Part shown: in pieces, positions 33,600-41,653 of the stretch
Numbering within the stretch: the stretch's first letter is position 1
How the letters are laid out: the number at the start of each line of letters is the position of its first letter
From: HGM04593 sp045654885
Lineage (GTDB): Bacteria > Bacteroidota > Bacteroidia > Bacteroidales > Bacteroidaceae
Reading direction: 5' to 3'
Length of the DNA: 64,000 bases
Assembly (NCBI GenBank): GCA_045654885.1
Contig: JAZOOF010000045.1
Coordinates: 1 to 64,000 of the forward strand
Notes under the pieces: generated by a model
The model's database searches: none
What the model was told of the DNA's origin: nothing
What the model saw: only the letters and a program-made list of their open reading frames with translations
Translations under genes and position numbers: made by a program

Positions 33600-34868
33600 A
33601 TGAGTAATCAAAAGAAACAATGGGGAGCTATTATCGTCATGATTGCGCTCTTCGCAATGATTGCCTTCGTGACAAACCTCTGTACACCAATGGCAACCAT
33701 CATCAAGAACCAGGGTGAGATTTCAAACGTACTTGCCCAGATCGGTAACTACGGTAACTTTATTGCATACTTGGTTATGGGTATTCCTGCAGGTATGCTC
33801 ATTGCAAAGTTCGGTTACAAGAAGACAGCCCTCATCGGTTTGGCTGTAGGTGCTGCAGGTATCCTCATCCAGTGGGTAAGCGGTTTGCTCGACGTTGAGG
33901 CAAACTTGGGTCTCGTATTCGCAGTTTACCTTATTGGTGCATTCATCGCAGGTCTTTGCATGTGTATCCTCAACTGCGTTGTTAACCCAATGCTCAACCT
34001 CCTTGGCGGTGGCGGCAACAGCGGTAACCAGCTCATCCAGATTGGTGGCGTGTTCAACTCATCAGCAGCTGTAGCTTGCTACATCCTCATGGGTGCGCTC
34101 ATCTCTGACGCAACTAAGGCTAAGATTGCCGACGCTACTCCTGCGCTCATGATTGCCCTCGCTATCTTCGTTGTAGCGTTCATCGTTATCCTCTTTACAA
34201 AGATTGACGAGCCTGAGCAGGCACCTGTACAGATAAGCCTTGTTAAGGGCGCTATGGGTCACCGTCACTTTGCACTCGGTGCATTGGCTATCTTCCTCTA
34301 CATGGGTATTGAGGTTGGTGTTCCCAACGCAGTACAGCAGATGTTGACATCGGATCCCTACTCTATCCCGGCAGGTACCGTAGGTATGATTGTTGCAGTT
34401 TACTGGTTCATGATGCTCATTGGCCGTTTCGTAGGTGCATCTATCGGCAGCAAGGTATCAAGCCGCGCAATGGTTACAACAGTTTCTGTTGCCACATTGG
34501 TACTTGTACTCTTCGGTATGTACGCTCCCGCAGACATCCTCGTTGCATTCCCTGGCGTTGACTGGGGTAAGCTTGAGCTTATCTGGCAGGATATCCCGGT
34601 AGGTATCTTCGCATTCCTGCTTGTAGGTCTCTGCACATCGGTTATGTGGGGTGCTATCTTCAACATGGCTGTTGAGGGTCTTGGCAAGTACACAGCCGTT
34701 GCGTCAGGTATCTTCATGACAATGGTATTCGGTTGCGCAGTAATGATGGGTATCCAGGGCTACGTTGCCGACTTGACAAACTACATGACAAGCTTCTGGG
34801 TTGTAGTATTCTGTGCTGCATACATCCTCTTCTATGCACTCGTTGGTTCAAAACCTGCAAAGAAGTAA
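33600..34868 (+). CDS. FucP-family sugar:H+ symporter (MFS), probably galactose/glucose
   Basis: A 422-aa protein with about 12 membrane helices. Family marks: NLCTPMATIIKN in the first helix region, GNYGNFIAYLVMGIPAGML, and GAIFNMAVEGLGKYTAVASG in the second half. FucP/GluP relatives bring in fucose, galactose or glucose with a proton. Position between mutarotase and galactokinase points to galactose. Codon use is biased to GGT, GTT, GCT and ATC, unlike the flanking genes, which suggests high expression. It is separated from galK by 46 bp. Confidence 0.88.
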   Translation: MSNQKKQWGAIIVMIALFAMIAFVTNLCTPMATIIKNQGEISNVLAQIGNYGNFIAYLVMGIPAGMLIAKFGYKKTALIGLAVGAAGILIQWVSGLLDVEANLGLVFAVYLIGAFIAGLCMCILNCVVNPMLNLLGGGGNSGNQLIQIGGVFNSSAAVACYILMGALISDATKAKIADATPALMIALAIFVVAFIVILFTKIDEPEQAPVQISLVKGAMGHRHFALGALAIFLYMGIEVGVPNAVQQMLTSDPYSIPAGTVGMIVAVYWFMMLIGRFVGASIGSKVSSRAMVTTVSVATLVLVLFGMYAPADILVAFPGVDWGKLELIWQDIPVGIFAFLLVGLCTSVMWGAIFNMAVEGLGKYTAVASGIFMTMVFGCAVMMGIQGYVADLTNYMTSFWVVVFCAAYILFYALVGSKPAKK

Positions 34869-34914
34869 TTTACATTGAAAAACTTATTGTTTAACTATAT
34901 AATACATAACGACT

Positions 34915-36069
34915 ATGGATATAGAATTTGTAAGAAGCCGCTTTATCAAGCACTTCGACGGTACAACAGGTAGCATCTATGCATCTCCCGGCCGCATCAA
35001 CCTCATTGGTGAGCACACCGACTACAATAACGGTTTTGTATTCCCCGGCGCTGTGAACAAGGGTATCATGGCCGAAATCAAGCCAAACGGTACAGACAAG
35101 GTTTGCGCATACTCTATCGATGAGAAGGACTATGTTGAGTTCGGTTTGAAGGAGGAGGACGCTCCACACGCTTCTTGGGCAAAGTACATCTTCGGTGTTT
35201 GCCGTGAGATGATTAAGCGTGGTGTTGATGTCAAGGGTTTCAACACTGCATTTGCAGGTGACGTGCCCCTTGGTGCAGGTATGTCTTCATCAGCTGCTCT
35301 TGAGAGCACATACGCATACGCTTTGAACGACCTGTTCGGTGACAACAAGGTTGACAAGTTCGAGCTTGCCAAGGTTGGCCAGGCTACTGAGCACAACTAT
35401 GTTGGTGTAAACTGCGGTATCATGGACCAGTTCGCAAGCGTATTCGGCAAGGCAGGCAGCCTCATCCGTCTCGATTGCCGCTCTTTGGAGTACCAGTACT
35501 TCCCATTCAAGCCACAGGGTTACAAACTCGTTCTTTTGAACACTTGCGTTAAACACACACTTGTTGGTTCACCATACAACGAGCGCCGTTTGAGCTGCGA
35601 GCGCGTTGCTGAGGTTATCAAGGCTAAGCACCCAGAGGTTGAGTCTTTGCGTGATGCAAGCTTCGAGCAGCTCGAAGAGGTTAAGGCAGAGTTGAAGCCC
35701 GAGGATTACAACCGCGCCAAGTATGTTATCGGTGAGGTTGTTCGCGTACTCGACGTTTGCGCAGCTCTTGAGGCCGGTGACTACGAGACTGTAGGTAAGA
35801 AGATGTATGAGACACACTTCGGCTTGAGCAAGGATTACGAGGTAAGCTGCGAGGAGCTCGACTACTTGGTAGACGTTGCTATCGACTGCGGTGTAACAGG
35901 TTCTCGTATGATGGGCGGCGGCTTCGGCGGTTGCACTATCAACCTTGTTAAGGAGGAGTTGTATGAGGTATTCATCGAGGAGGCCAAGAAGCGTTACCAG
36001 GAGAAGTATGGTAAGCAGCCAAAGGTTTACGATGTAGTAATCGGCGACGGCTCACGCAAGATTTGCTAA
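34915..36069 (+). CDS. galK: Galactokinase
   Basis: A 384-aa GHMP kinase that makes galactose 1-phosphate. All three GHMP motifs are present: SPGRINLIGEHTDYNNGFVF (25-44), GDVPLGAGMSSSAALES, and GSRMMGGGFGGCTINLV near the end. Length is normal (about 380-390). It shares the GGT/GTT/CGT-rich codon style of the transporter gene. galT and galE are not in the window, so galactose 1-phosphate must be processed by enzymes encoded elsewhere. Confidence 0.96.
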   Translation: MDIEFVRSRFIKHFDGTTGSIYASPGRINLIGEHTDYNNGFVFPGAVNKGIMAEIKPNGTDKVCAYSIDEKDYVEFGLKEEDAPHASWAKYIFGVCREMIKRGVDVKGFNTAFAGDVPLGAGMSSSAALESTYAYALNDLFGDNKVDKFELAKVGQATEHNYVGVNCGIMDQFASVFGKAGSLIRLDCRSLEYQYFPFKPQGYKLVLLNTCVKHTLVGSPYNERRLSCERVAEVIKAKHPEVESLRDASFEQLEEVKAELKPEDYNRAKYVIGEVVRVLDVCAALEAGDYETVGKKMYETHFGLSKDYEVSCEELDYLVDVAIDCGVTGSRMMGGGFGGCTINLVKEELYEVFIEEAKKRYQEKYGKQPKVYDVVIGDGSRKIC

Positions 36070-36093
36070 TCAATAGCAAGAAACATAAAATCC

Positions 36094-36124
36094 AAAAGGC
36101 GCAATCGGAAGGTTGCGCCTTTTG
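36094..36124 (+). terminator. Terminator of the galactose operon
   Basis: AAAAGGCGCAA (36094-36104) pairs with TTGCGCCTTTT (36113-36123). The arm itself ends in a T-run. Confidence 0.85.
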
Positions 36125-36206
36125 TTATTACAACACTTTTGAAATAAATATTCAATTTTTGAAATAAATGTTGTATTTTAGCAAAATATAAAGAAACTGA
36201 CTTGTT

Positions 36207-38987
36207 ATGAAGAACCTGAACGTAGGCGTGCTTGCCCTTGCAACATTGCCGGGTGCATTGGTTGCCCAAGAGAGTGCTAACGCAGAACCTTATTTGAAAT
36301 CGCGTCCCAACGTGGTTATGATATATGCAGATGACTTGGGATTCGGCGACCTTGAGTGCTATGGTGCAATAGGAGTAAAGACCCCTAATGTAAACCGTTT
36401 GTCCGACAATGGCGTGCGCTTTACCAATGCCCATGCAGTGGCATCGACCAGTACTCCATCGCGCTACTCATTGCTCACAGGAGAGTACCCATGGCGCAAG
36501 AGTGGAACGGACGTTGCTGCCGGTGATGCTGCAATGATTATATCGCCCGACCAGTACACCGTTGCCGATGTATTCAAGGAGGCAGGCTATACCACAGCGG
36601 CTTTCGGCAAGTGGCATCTTGGCCTTGGCGCACAAACCGGCAAGCAGAACTGGAACGCCCCCATCACCCCGGCATTGGCAGACATCGGTTTCGACTACTC
36701 ATACATTATGGCTGCAACGGCCGACCGCGTTCCATGCGTGTTCATTGAGAACGGCGCAGTGGCGAACTATGACCCGTCGGCACCAATATATGTAAGCTAC
36801 AACAAGAATTTTGACGGAGAGCCAACCGGTGCAAACAACCCGGAGCTACTGTACAACCTCAAATCGAGCCACGGGCACGACAATTCAATCATCAACGGCA
36901 TAGGACGCATTGGTTACATGAAAGGTGGCGGCAAGGCTCTATGGAAAGACGAAGACATTGCCGACAGCATCACAGCCCATGCGGTAGACTTCATAAAGGA
37001 GAACAGCAATGAACCGTTCTTCATGTACTTTGCCACAAACGACGTCCATGTACCGCGTTTCCCGCATCCACGTTTCCGCGAGCAGAGCGAGATGGGACTG
37101 CGCGGCGATGCCATAGTGCAGTTCGACTGGAGCGTGGGCGAGATTGTACGCACTCTCGAAGAGCAGGGATTGCTCGACAACACCCTTATCATACTCACCA
37201 GTGACAACGGTCCGGTGCTTGACGACGGTTATGTAGACCAAGCCGAGGAACTTGTTGGTGACCACTCGCCTACCGGCGGCCTGCGTGGCGGCAAGTACAG
37301 TGCCTACGAGGGCGGAACACGCGTGCCGTTCATCGTTCATTGGCCGGCCGTAATAAAGGAGCAGGGAGTAAAGAACTCACTTGTGTCACAGATAGACTTC
37401 CTTGACGTGATGGCAAGCATAGCCGGTGTCGGTGGTGGCGAGTCACTCTCAACCGACGGTTTACCGGGAGAGGCTGCCACATGGTTCGGCAACGATGAGA
37501 AAGGCCGTCCATTCGCCATTGGCATGGCACAGAACCACACTTTGACACTGTGCACTGCAGGCTGGAAGTTCATTGAGCCCAAAGGCGGTGCCACAATGAT
37601 TCCATGGGGACCGAAGATTGAGACAGGCTACTCTACAAGCCCACAGATTTTCAAGCATATAAACGGCGAGTTCGACGAGAACCGGAACATGGCCTCAAGC
37701 AATGCAGCTGTCGTAGAGAACCTATCGACCCAACTGGAGAAGATACGTAACAGGCAGTATGCTGAGATTTCAATAATAGCCCTGCCGGGTGAGACCATCG
37801 ACCTCACACCATATTTCGGCAAGCAGGAGGGCGCAACAGTGAGCGGAGATTTCATTGAGAGCGATGCAACCGACCTTGGCAACGTTGTAATAAGAGACGA
37901 CGTAAGCAATGGAGCACACACGGGCGTGGTGACAATGCCCGACGGTACAATATACATGTTTGCCGTAATCATCAACCCGGGATACAACGGTGCATACCAC
38001 ATAAACTATAACGGCAAGCCGCTTTTTATTGGCTACAACACCACCCACGACAACAGCGGAAGCGAAGGATACAAGCTAATCTCACCCGACCACTATTCAA
38101 CATTGGCTGCCGGCGACGAGATATTCATCATTGAGCCATCGGGCGTTGGATATACGCTCACAATGCAGGGTAAGGTACTGAAAGAACCCAAGCTAACCAA
38201 ATGGGGACATATAATGTTCTCGGACAACGAAAGCGAGGCCGGTATATATCTTTTCGAGGAGACATCGACAGCCGATATATACAAGATTCGCAGCAGCAGC
38301 GACGGTATAAACTACATGAACATATACAAAGAGCATGGTGTTGCCGGCAACGACAAAGCCACCAAAGCCGGACTTGCAACATACACAATTGAAGAGGTTG
38401 ATGCCTTTCCCTTGACTCTGCAGGCAGATGGTGCAGCAGCCGTGTGCCTTCCGTTCAATGTTGTTATACCAGAAGGCATATATGCCTATGACGCAACAGT
38501 AACAGACATCAAGAACAACGAAGCAATCGGATACAGCTGCACAATGAGAGCCATTGCCGGCCCCGGTGATACGTTGAAAGGCGGCACTCCAACAATAGTC
38601 AACGGGAGCGAAGGAACATATCAGTTAGCAATAACAATGTCGGACCACGGAGCAGTGACTTCCCTGCCGGAATCCCTTTTGAAAGGCAACTATGTAGAGA
38701 GCAGCCTTTCACAGAGCGGCGACACAAAGAAGTTCCTATTCACGAACAATACATTCAAAGCTTTCGAGGGTTCAAAGGATGTTGCAGCGAACCAATGCTG
38801 GATGGAGTGCAATGTTGCACAGGCAAACGAAATGATTGTATACTTCAGCGACCCGACAGGCATTGAGGAGACAACCGCTACCCCACAATGCAACAGCGGA
38901 AATATATACAACATTGCCGGCAAGAAGCTGAGCCATCCACAAAAAGGCATTAACATTGTCGACAGCAAGAAGGTGCTTGTAAAGTAA
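36207..38987 (+). CDS. Secreted S1-family sulfatase, Ser type, with long C-terminal region and sorting tail
   Basis: A 926-aa exported enzyme (signal about 1-20, MKNLNVGVLALATLPGALVA). The sulfatase domain (about 33-530) has NVVMIYADDLGFGD (metal), the active-site sequence S82-TPSR followed by YSLLTG, FGKWHLG, and ILTSDNGPV. Ser in place of Cys at position 82 means the formylglycine must be made from serine, the anSME-type route of anaerobes. Residues of about 540-890 are beta-rich modules; the end IYNIAGKKL...KGINIVDSKKVLVK is the short sorting tail. It likely desulfates host or dietary glycans. Two TTTGAAATAAAT direct repeats lie upstream at about 36138 and 36158 and may be a regulator site. 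Confidence 0.9.
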   Translation: MKNLNVGVLALATLPGALVAQESANAEPYLKSRPNVVMIYADDLGFGDLECYGAIGVKTPNVNRLSDNGVRFTNAHAVASTSTPSRYSLLTGEYPWRKSGTDVAAGDAAMIISPDQYTVADVFKEAGYTTAAFGKWHLGLGAQTGKQNWNAPITPALADIGFDYSYIMAATADRVPCVFIENGAVANYDPSAPIYVSYNKNFDGEPTGANNPELLYNLKSSHGHDNSIINGIGRIGYMKGGGKALWKDEDIADSITAHAVDFIKENSNEPFFMYFATNDVHVPRFPHPRFREQSEMGLRGDAIVQFDWSVGEIVRTLEEQGLLDNTLIILTSDNGPVLDDGYVDQAEELVGDHSPTGGLRGGKYSAYEGGTRVPFIVHWPAVIKEQGVKNSLVSQIDFLDVMASIAGVGGGESLSTDGLPGEAATWFGNDEKGRPFAIGMAQNHTLTLCTAGWKFIEPKGGATMIPWGPKIETGYSTSPQIFKHINGEFDENRNMASSNAAVVENLSTQLEKIRNRQYAEISIIALPGETIDLTPYFGKQEGATVSGDFIESDATDLGNVVIRDDVSNGAHTGVVTMPDGTIYMFAVIINPGYNGAYHINYNGKPLFIGYNTTHDNSGSEGYKLISPDHYSTLAAGDEIFIIEPSGVGYTLTMQGKVLKEPKLTKWGHIMFSDNESEAGIYLFEETSTADIYKIRSSSDGINYMNIYKEHGVAGNDKATKAGLATYTIEEVDAFPLTLQADGAAAVCLPFNVVIPEGIYAYDATVTDIKNNEAIGYSCTMRAIAGPGDTLKGGTPTIVNGSEGTYQLAITMSDHGAVTSLPESLLKGNYVESSLSQSGDTKKFLFTNNTFKAFEGSKDVAANQCWMECNVAQANEMIVYFSDPTGIEETTATPQCNSGNIYNIAGKKLSHPQKGINIVDSKKVLVK

Positions 38988-39057
38988 CATAGAACAGCTT
39001 TACAGAAGAAGAGGTTGACAAAAATCAAATAGCTCTTTTTATTTGAACCTCAACAAT

Positions 39058-39094
39058 AAGAGGGTGACCCATTTTACTTTTGGCTCACCCTCTT
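39058..39094. terminator. Bidirectional terminator between the sulfatase and tex
   Basis: AAGAGGGTGA (39058-39067) pairs with TCACCCTCTT (39085-39094). It is T-rich on the plus side (ctatatatattta) and lies between two convergent genes. Confidence 0.65.
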
Positions 39095-39133
39095 CTATAT
39101 ATATTTAGTTCTCAATCAAGCACTTCAATAAAT

Positions 39134-41245
39134 TCAAAGTGATTTCATTGAAAGTGATATCCTCCGCCTCTTCAAATCCACCTCGACAACCCTTACCATA
39201 ACTTGTTGACCGAGCTTGACAACGTCACCGGGCGAAGAGACAAACTTGTCGGCAAGTTGGGATATGTGTACAAGACCGTCCTGATGGACACCTATATTTA
39301 CAAAGGCACCGAATGCGGTGATATTGGAAACAAGACCGGGCAAAACCATACCCACATGCAAATCCTCAATCTCGTGCACATTAGGGTCGAAAGAGAATGC
39401 CTTTGCCTGCTCGCGTGGGTCGAGACCGCGCTTGTTGAGGGCATCCATAATATCGGTAAGTGTTGGCAAACCAACCTTGTCGGTTACGTAGCGCCGGAGT
39501 TCAACCTTTTTACGCAGCTCGCCATCGGCAATGAACTGTTCAAGCGACACACCGCAATCCTTTGCCATTTTAATGACTATATTATACGACTCGGGGTGCA
39601 CGGCTGTGCTGTCGAGCGGGTTATCGCCACCAACGACACGCAAGAAACCCGCTGCCTGTTCAAAGGCTTTGTTGCCAAGGCGGGGAACATTGAGCAGCTC
39701 CTTACGGGTGCGGAAATCGCCATTGGCAGCGCGGTATTTTACAATATTCTCGGCAAGCACTGGGCCGAGACCCGAAATGTGGGTAAGAATCTGTTTTGTT
39801 GCGGTATTCACATTAACACCCACCTTGTTTACGCAGCTCTCCACAACAACATCGAGGCGCTGCTTGAGCTTTCCTTGATCTACACTATGCTGGTACTGAC
39901 CCACTCCAATGGAACGTGGTTCAATCTTCACAAGTTCGGACAGCGGGTCAATCAGTCGGCGGCCAATGGAGACAGCTCCGCGCACGGTGACATCCTCATC
40001 GGGGAACTCTTCGCGCGCCACAGGTGATGCCGAGTAGACAGATGCACCATCCTCGTTGACAGAGAAAATGTCGGCAGCAAGCCCAAGCGAGCGTACAAAA
40101 TCCTCGGTCTCACGACCCGCCGTGCCGTTACCAATGGCAAAGGCCTCGATGGAATGCTCTTTGACTAGCGATATTATTATGCGCGCTGCATCTTCGCGGT
40201 CGTTCTGCGGCGGATGAGGATAAATTACAGTGTGGCGCACAAGGTTGCCCTGCGAGTCGAGCACAACAACCTTGCAGCCGGTGCGGAAACCCGGGTCAAT
40301 GGCAAGCACGCGCTTTTGGCCGAGCGGTGACGACATTAGAAGCTGGCGCAGATTCTCGGCAAACACGGCAATGGCCTCGTCATCGGCACGCTGCTTGGCA
40401 TTGCCGCGCGTCTCGTTCTCAATGGATGGTGCAAGCAAGCGCTTGTAACCGTCGGCAACGGCAGCCTCCATATATTCGCGCGAGGGTGAGAAACGTTTCA
40501 CAAAGAGACGGCAAAGGCGGTCGGTGGCCTCCTCGCCATCAATGGTTATGGACATCCGCAGGAAACCCTCGTCCTCGCCACGCAATATGGCAAGCATGCG
40601 GTGCGATGATATGCGTGCTACGCTCTCCTGCCACTCGTAATAGTCGGAATACTTTATGCCATCACCCTCCTTGCCTTTCACCACCTTGGAAACGAGCACT
40701 CCGTTGCGGGCAAACAGGCGGCGCACGGTTGCACGTGCCTTCTCATCCTCGGAGACGCGCTCGGCAATTATGTCGCAGGCTCCGGCAATGGCATCATCGA
40801 CGGTGGGAACATCGGTACAGATGAAACTGCGCGCCTTTCCCTTAACGTCGTTGTACTGTTGATTCCATATTATATCGGCAAGCGGTTCAAGGCCGCGCTC
40901 CTTGGCAATTGTGGCACGTGTGCGGCGCTTGGGGCGATAAGGAAGGTATATATCCTCCAACTCCACAGCATCGAAACAGTTGTCTATTCGCTGCTTTAAC
41001 TCCGGCGTGAGTTTTCCCTGCTCTTCAATGGTGGCAATTATAGTCTCCTTGCGCTGCATAATGGCCTTCAGCCTTTCATACAAATCCTTTATATTACCAA
41101 TGGCAACCTCGTCCATTGAGCCGGTGGCCTCCTTGCGGTAACGCGCAATGAAGGGTATTGTTGCGCCGCCATCGAGCAGTTCAAGCACATTCTTCACCTT
41201 TTGGGCAGCAAACCCAAGTTCCTTTGATATGATATTTGTGAGCAT
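39134..41245 (-). CDS. tex: Tex-family RNA-binding transcription accessory protein
   Basis: A 703-aa protein. The N-terminal helical part (IPFIARYRKEATGSMDE) is followed by a YqgF-like RNase H fold (KRVLAIDPGFRTGCKVVVLD), a helix-hairpin-helix region (THISGLGPVLAENIVKYR, then LLNVPRLGNKAFEQAAGFLR) and a C-terminal S1 domain (GLVSNITAFGAFVNIGVHQD). Length is slightly under the usual 720-780. Tex binds nucleic acid at transcribing polymerase and affects expression and stress tolerance. Single gene; the upstream 408-bp gap holds a repeat element. Confidence 0.94.
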   Translation of the reverse strand: MLTNIISKELGFAAQKVKNVLELLDGGATIPFIARYRKEATGSMDEVAIGNIKDLYERLKAIMQRKETIIATIEEQGKLTPELKQRIDNCFDAVELEDIYLPYRPKRRTRATIAKERGLEPLADIIWNQQYNDVKGKARSFICTDVPTVDDAIAGACDIIAERVSEDEKARATVRRLFARNGVLVSKVVKGKEGDGIKYSDYYEWQESVARISSHRMLAILRGEDEGFLRMSITIDGEEATDRLCRLFVKRFSPSREYMEAAVADGYKRLLAPSIENETRGNAKQRADDEAIAVFAENLRQLLMSSPLGQKRVLAIDPGFRTGCKVVVLDSQGNLVRHTVIYPHPPQNDREDAARIIISLVKEHSIEAFAIGNGTAGRETEDFVRSLGLAADIFSVNEDGASVYSASPVAREEFPDEDVTVRGAVSIGRRLIDPLSELVKIEPRSIGVGQYQHSVDQGKLKQRLDVVVESCVNKVGVNVNTATKQILTHISGLGPVLAENIVKYRAANGDFRTRKELLNVPRLGNKAFEQAAGFLRVVGGDNPLDSTAVHPESYNIVIKMAKDCGVSLEQFIADGELRKKVELRRYVTDKVGLPTLTDIMDALNKRGLDPREQAKAFSFDPNVHEIEDLHVGMVLPGLVSNITAFGAFVNIGVHQDGLVHISQLADKFVSSPGDVVKLGQQVMVRVVEVDLKRRRISLSMKSL

Positions 41246-41525
41246 AATACATTCAATTTAGCAATGATATAGCAGTTGACCCAAGATGCTTTGTCATACT
41301 GAGCGTAGCGAAGTATCTATCACTGCGCAGTTATAAGATCCTTCACATCCGTTCAGGATGACAGTTTCACGAAATTAATTGTCTTTGGGTAAACTGCTAT
41401 ATTATTACCTTCAATTTTGTAGCGAAGATAATACAATGACGGCTGAAAATCATCAAAAAAAAGTTTAGAAATATAAACTTCGCAAAATAATTTGTAATGA
41501 GCAGGAAAAACATCATTGAAATATG
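41246..41525. repeat. Nested inverted-repeat element upstream of tex
   Basis: Outer arms ATATAGCAGTTgACCCAAG (41267-41285) and CTTTGGGTaAACTGCTATAT (41383-41402) enclose a GTCAT-family element (about 41291-41364, ends TTTGTCATACTGA and TCAGGATGACAG). It looks like one short mobile element inserted in another, or one composite element. On the minus strand TATCTTCG (41423-41430) is a possible tex -7 box just outside the outer arm. No gene lies in this stretch. Confidence 0.6.
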
Positions 41526-41556
41526 TTCCACATTCAAACAAAATATACTATTTTTG
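41526..41556 (+). promoter_or_regulatory. Candidate transketolase promoter
   Basis: TATTTTTG (41549-41556) fits the -7 consensus TAnnTTTG. TTCC (41526-41529) lies 19 bp upstream in the -33 position with two mismatches. The ATG at 41654 is about 98 bp downstream. Confidence 0.4.
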
Positions 41557-41653
41557 TAACAAATTACGGTTGGGTCTATTCTCACTGACAGGAAATGGAT
41601 TTACCGTAGATACAAATAAAGGAAATAGAAACCCACTAACGATAATAAAAGAC

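Noticed and set aside
39203..40027. 274-codon frame on the plus strand
   Set aside because: Antisense to tex, which has all expected domains on the minus strand.
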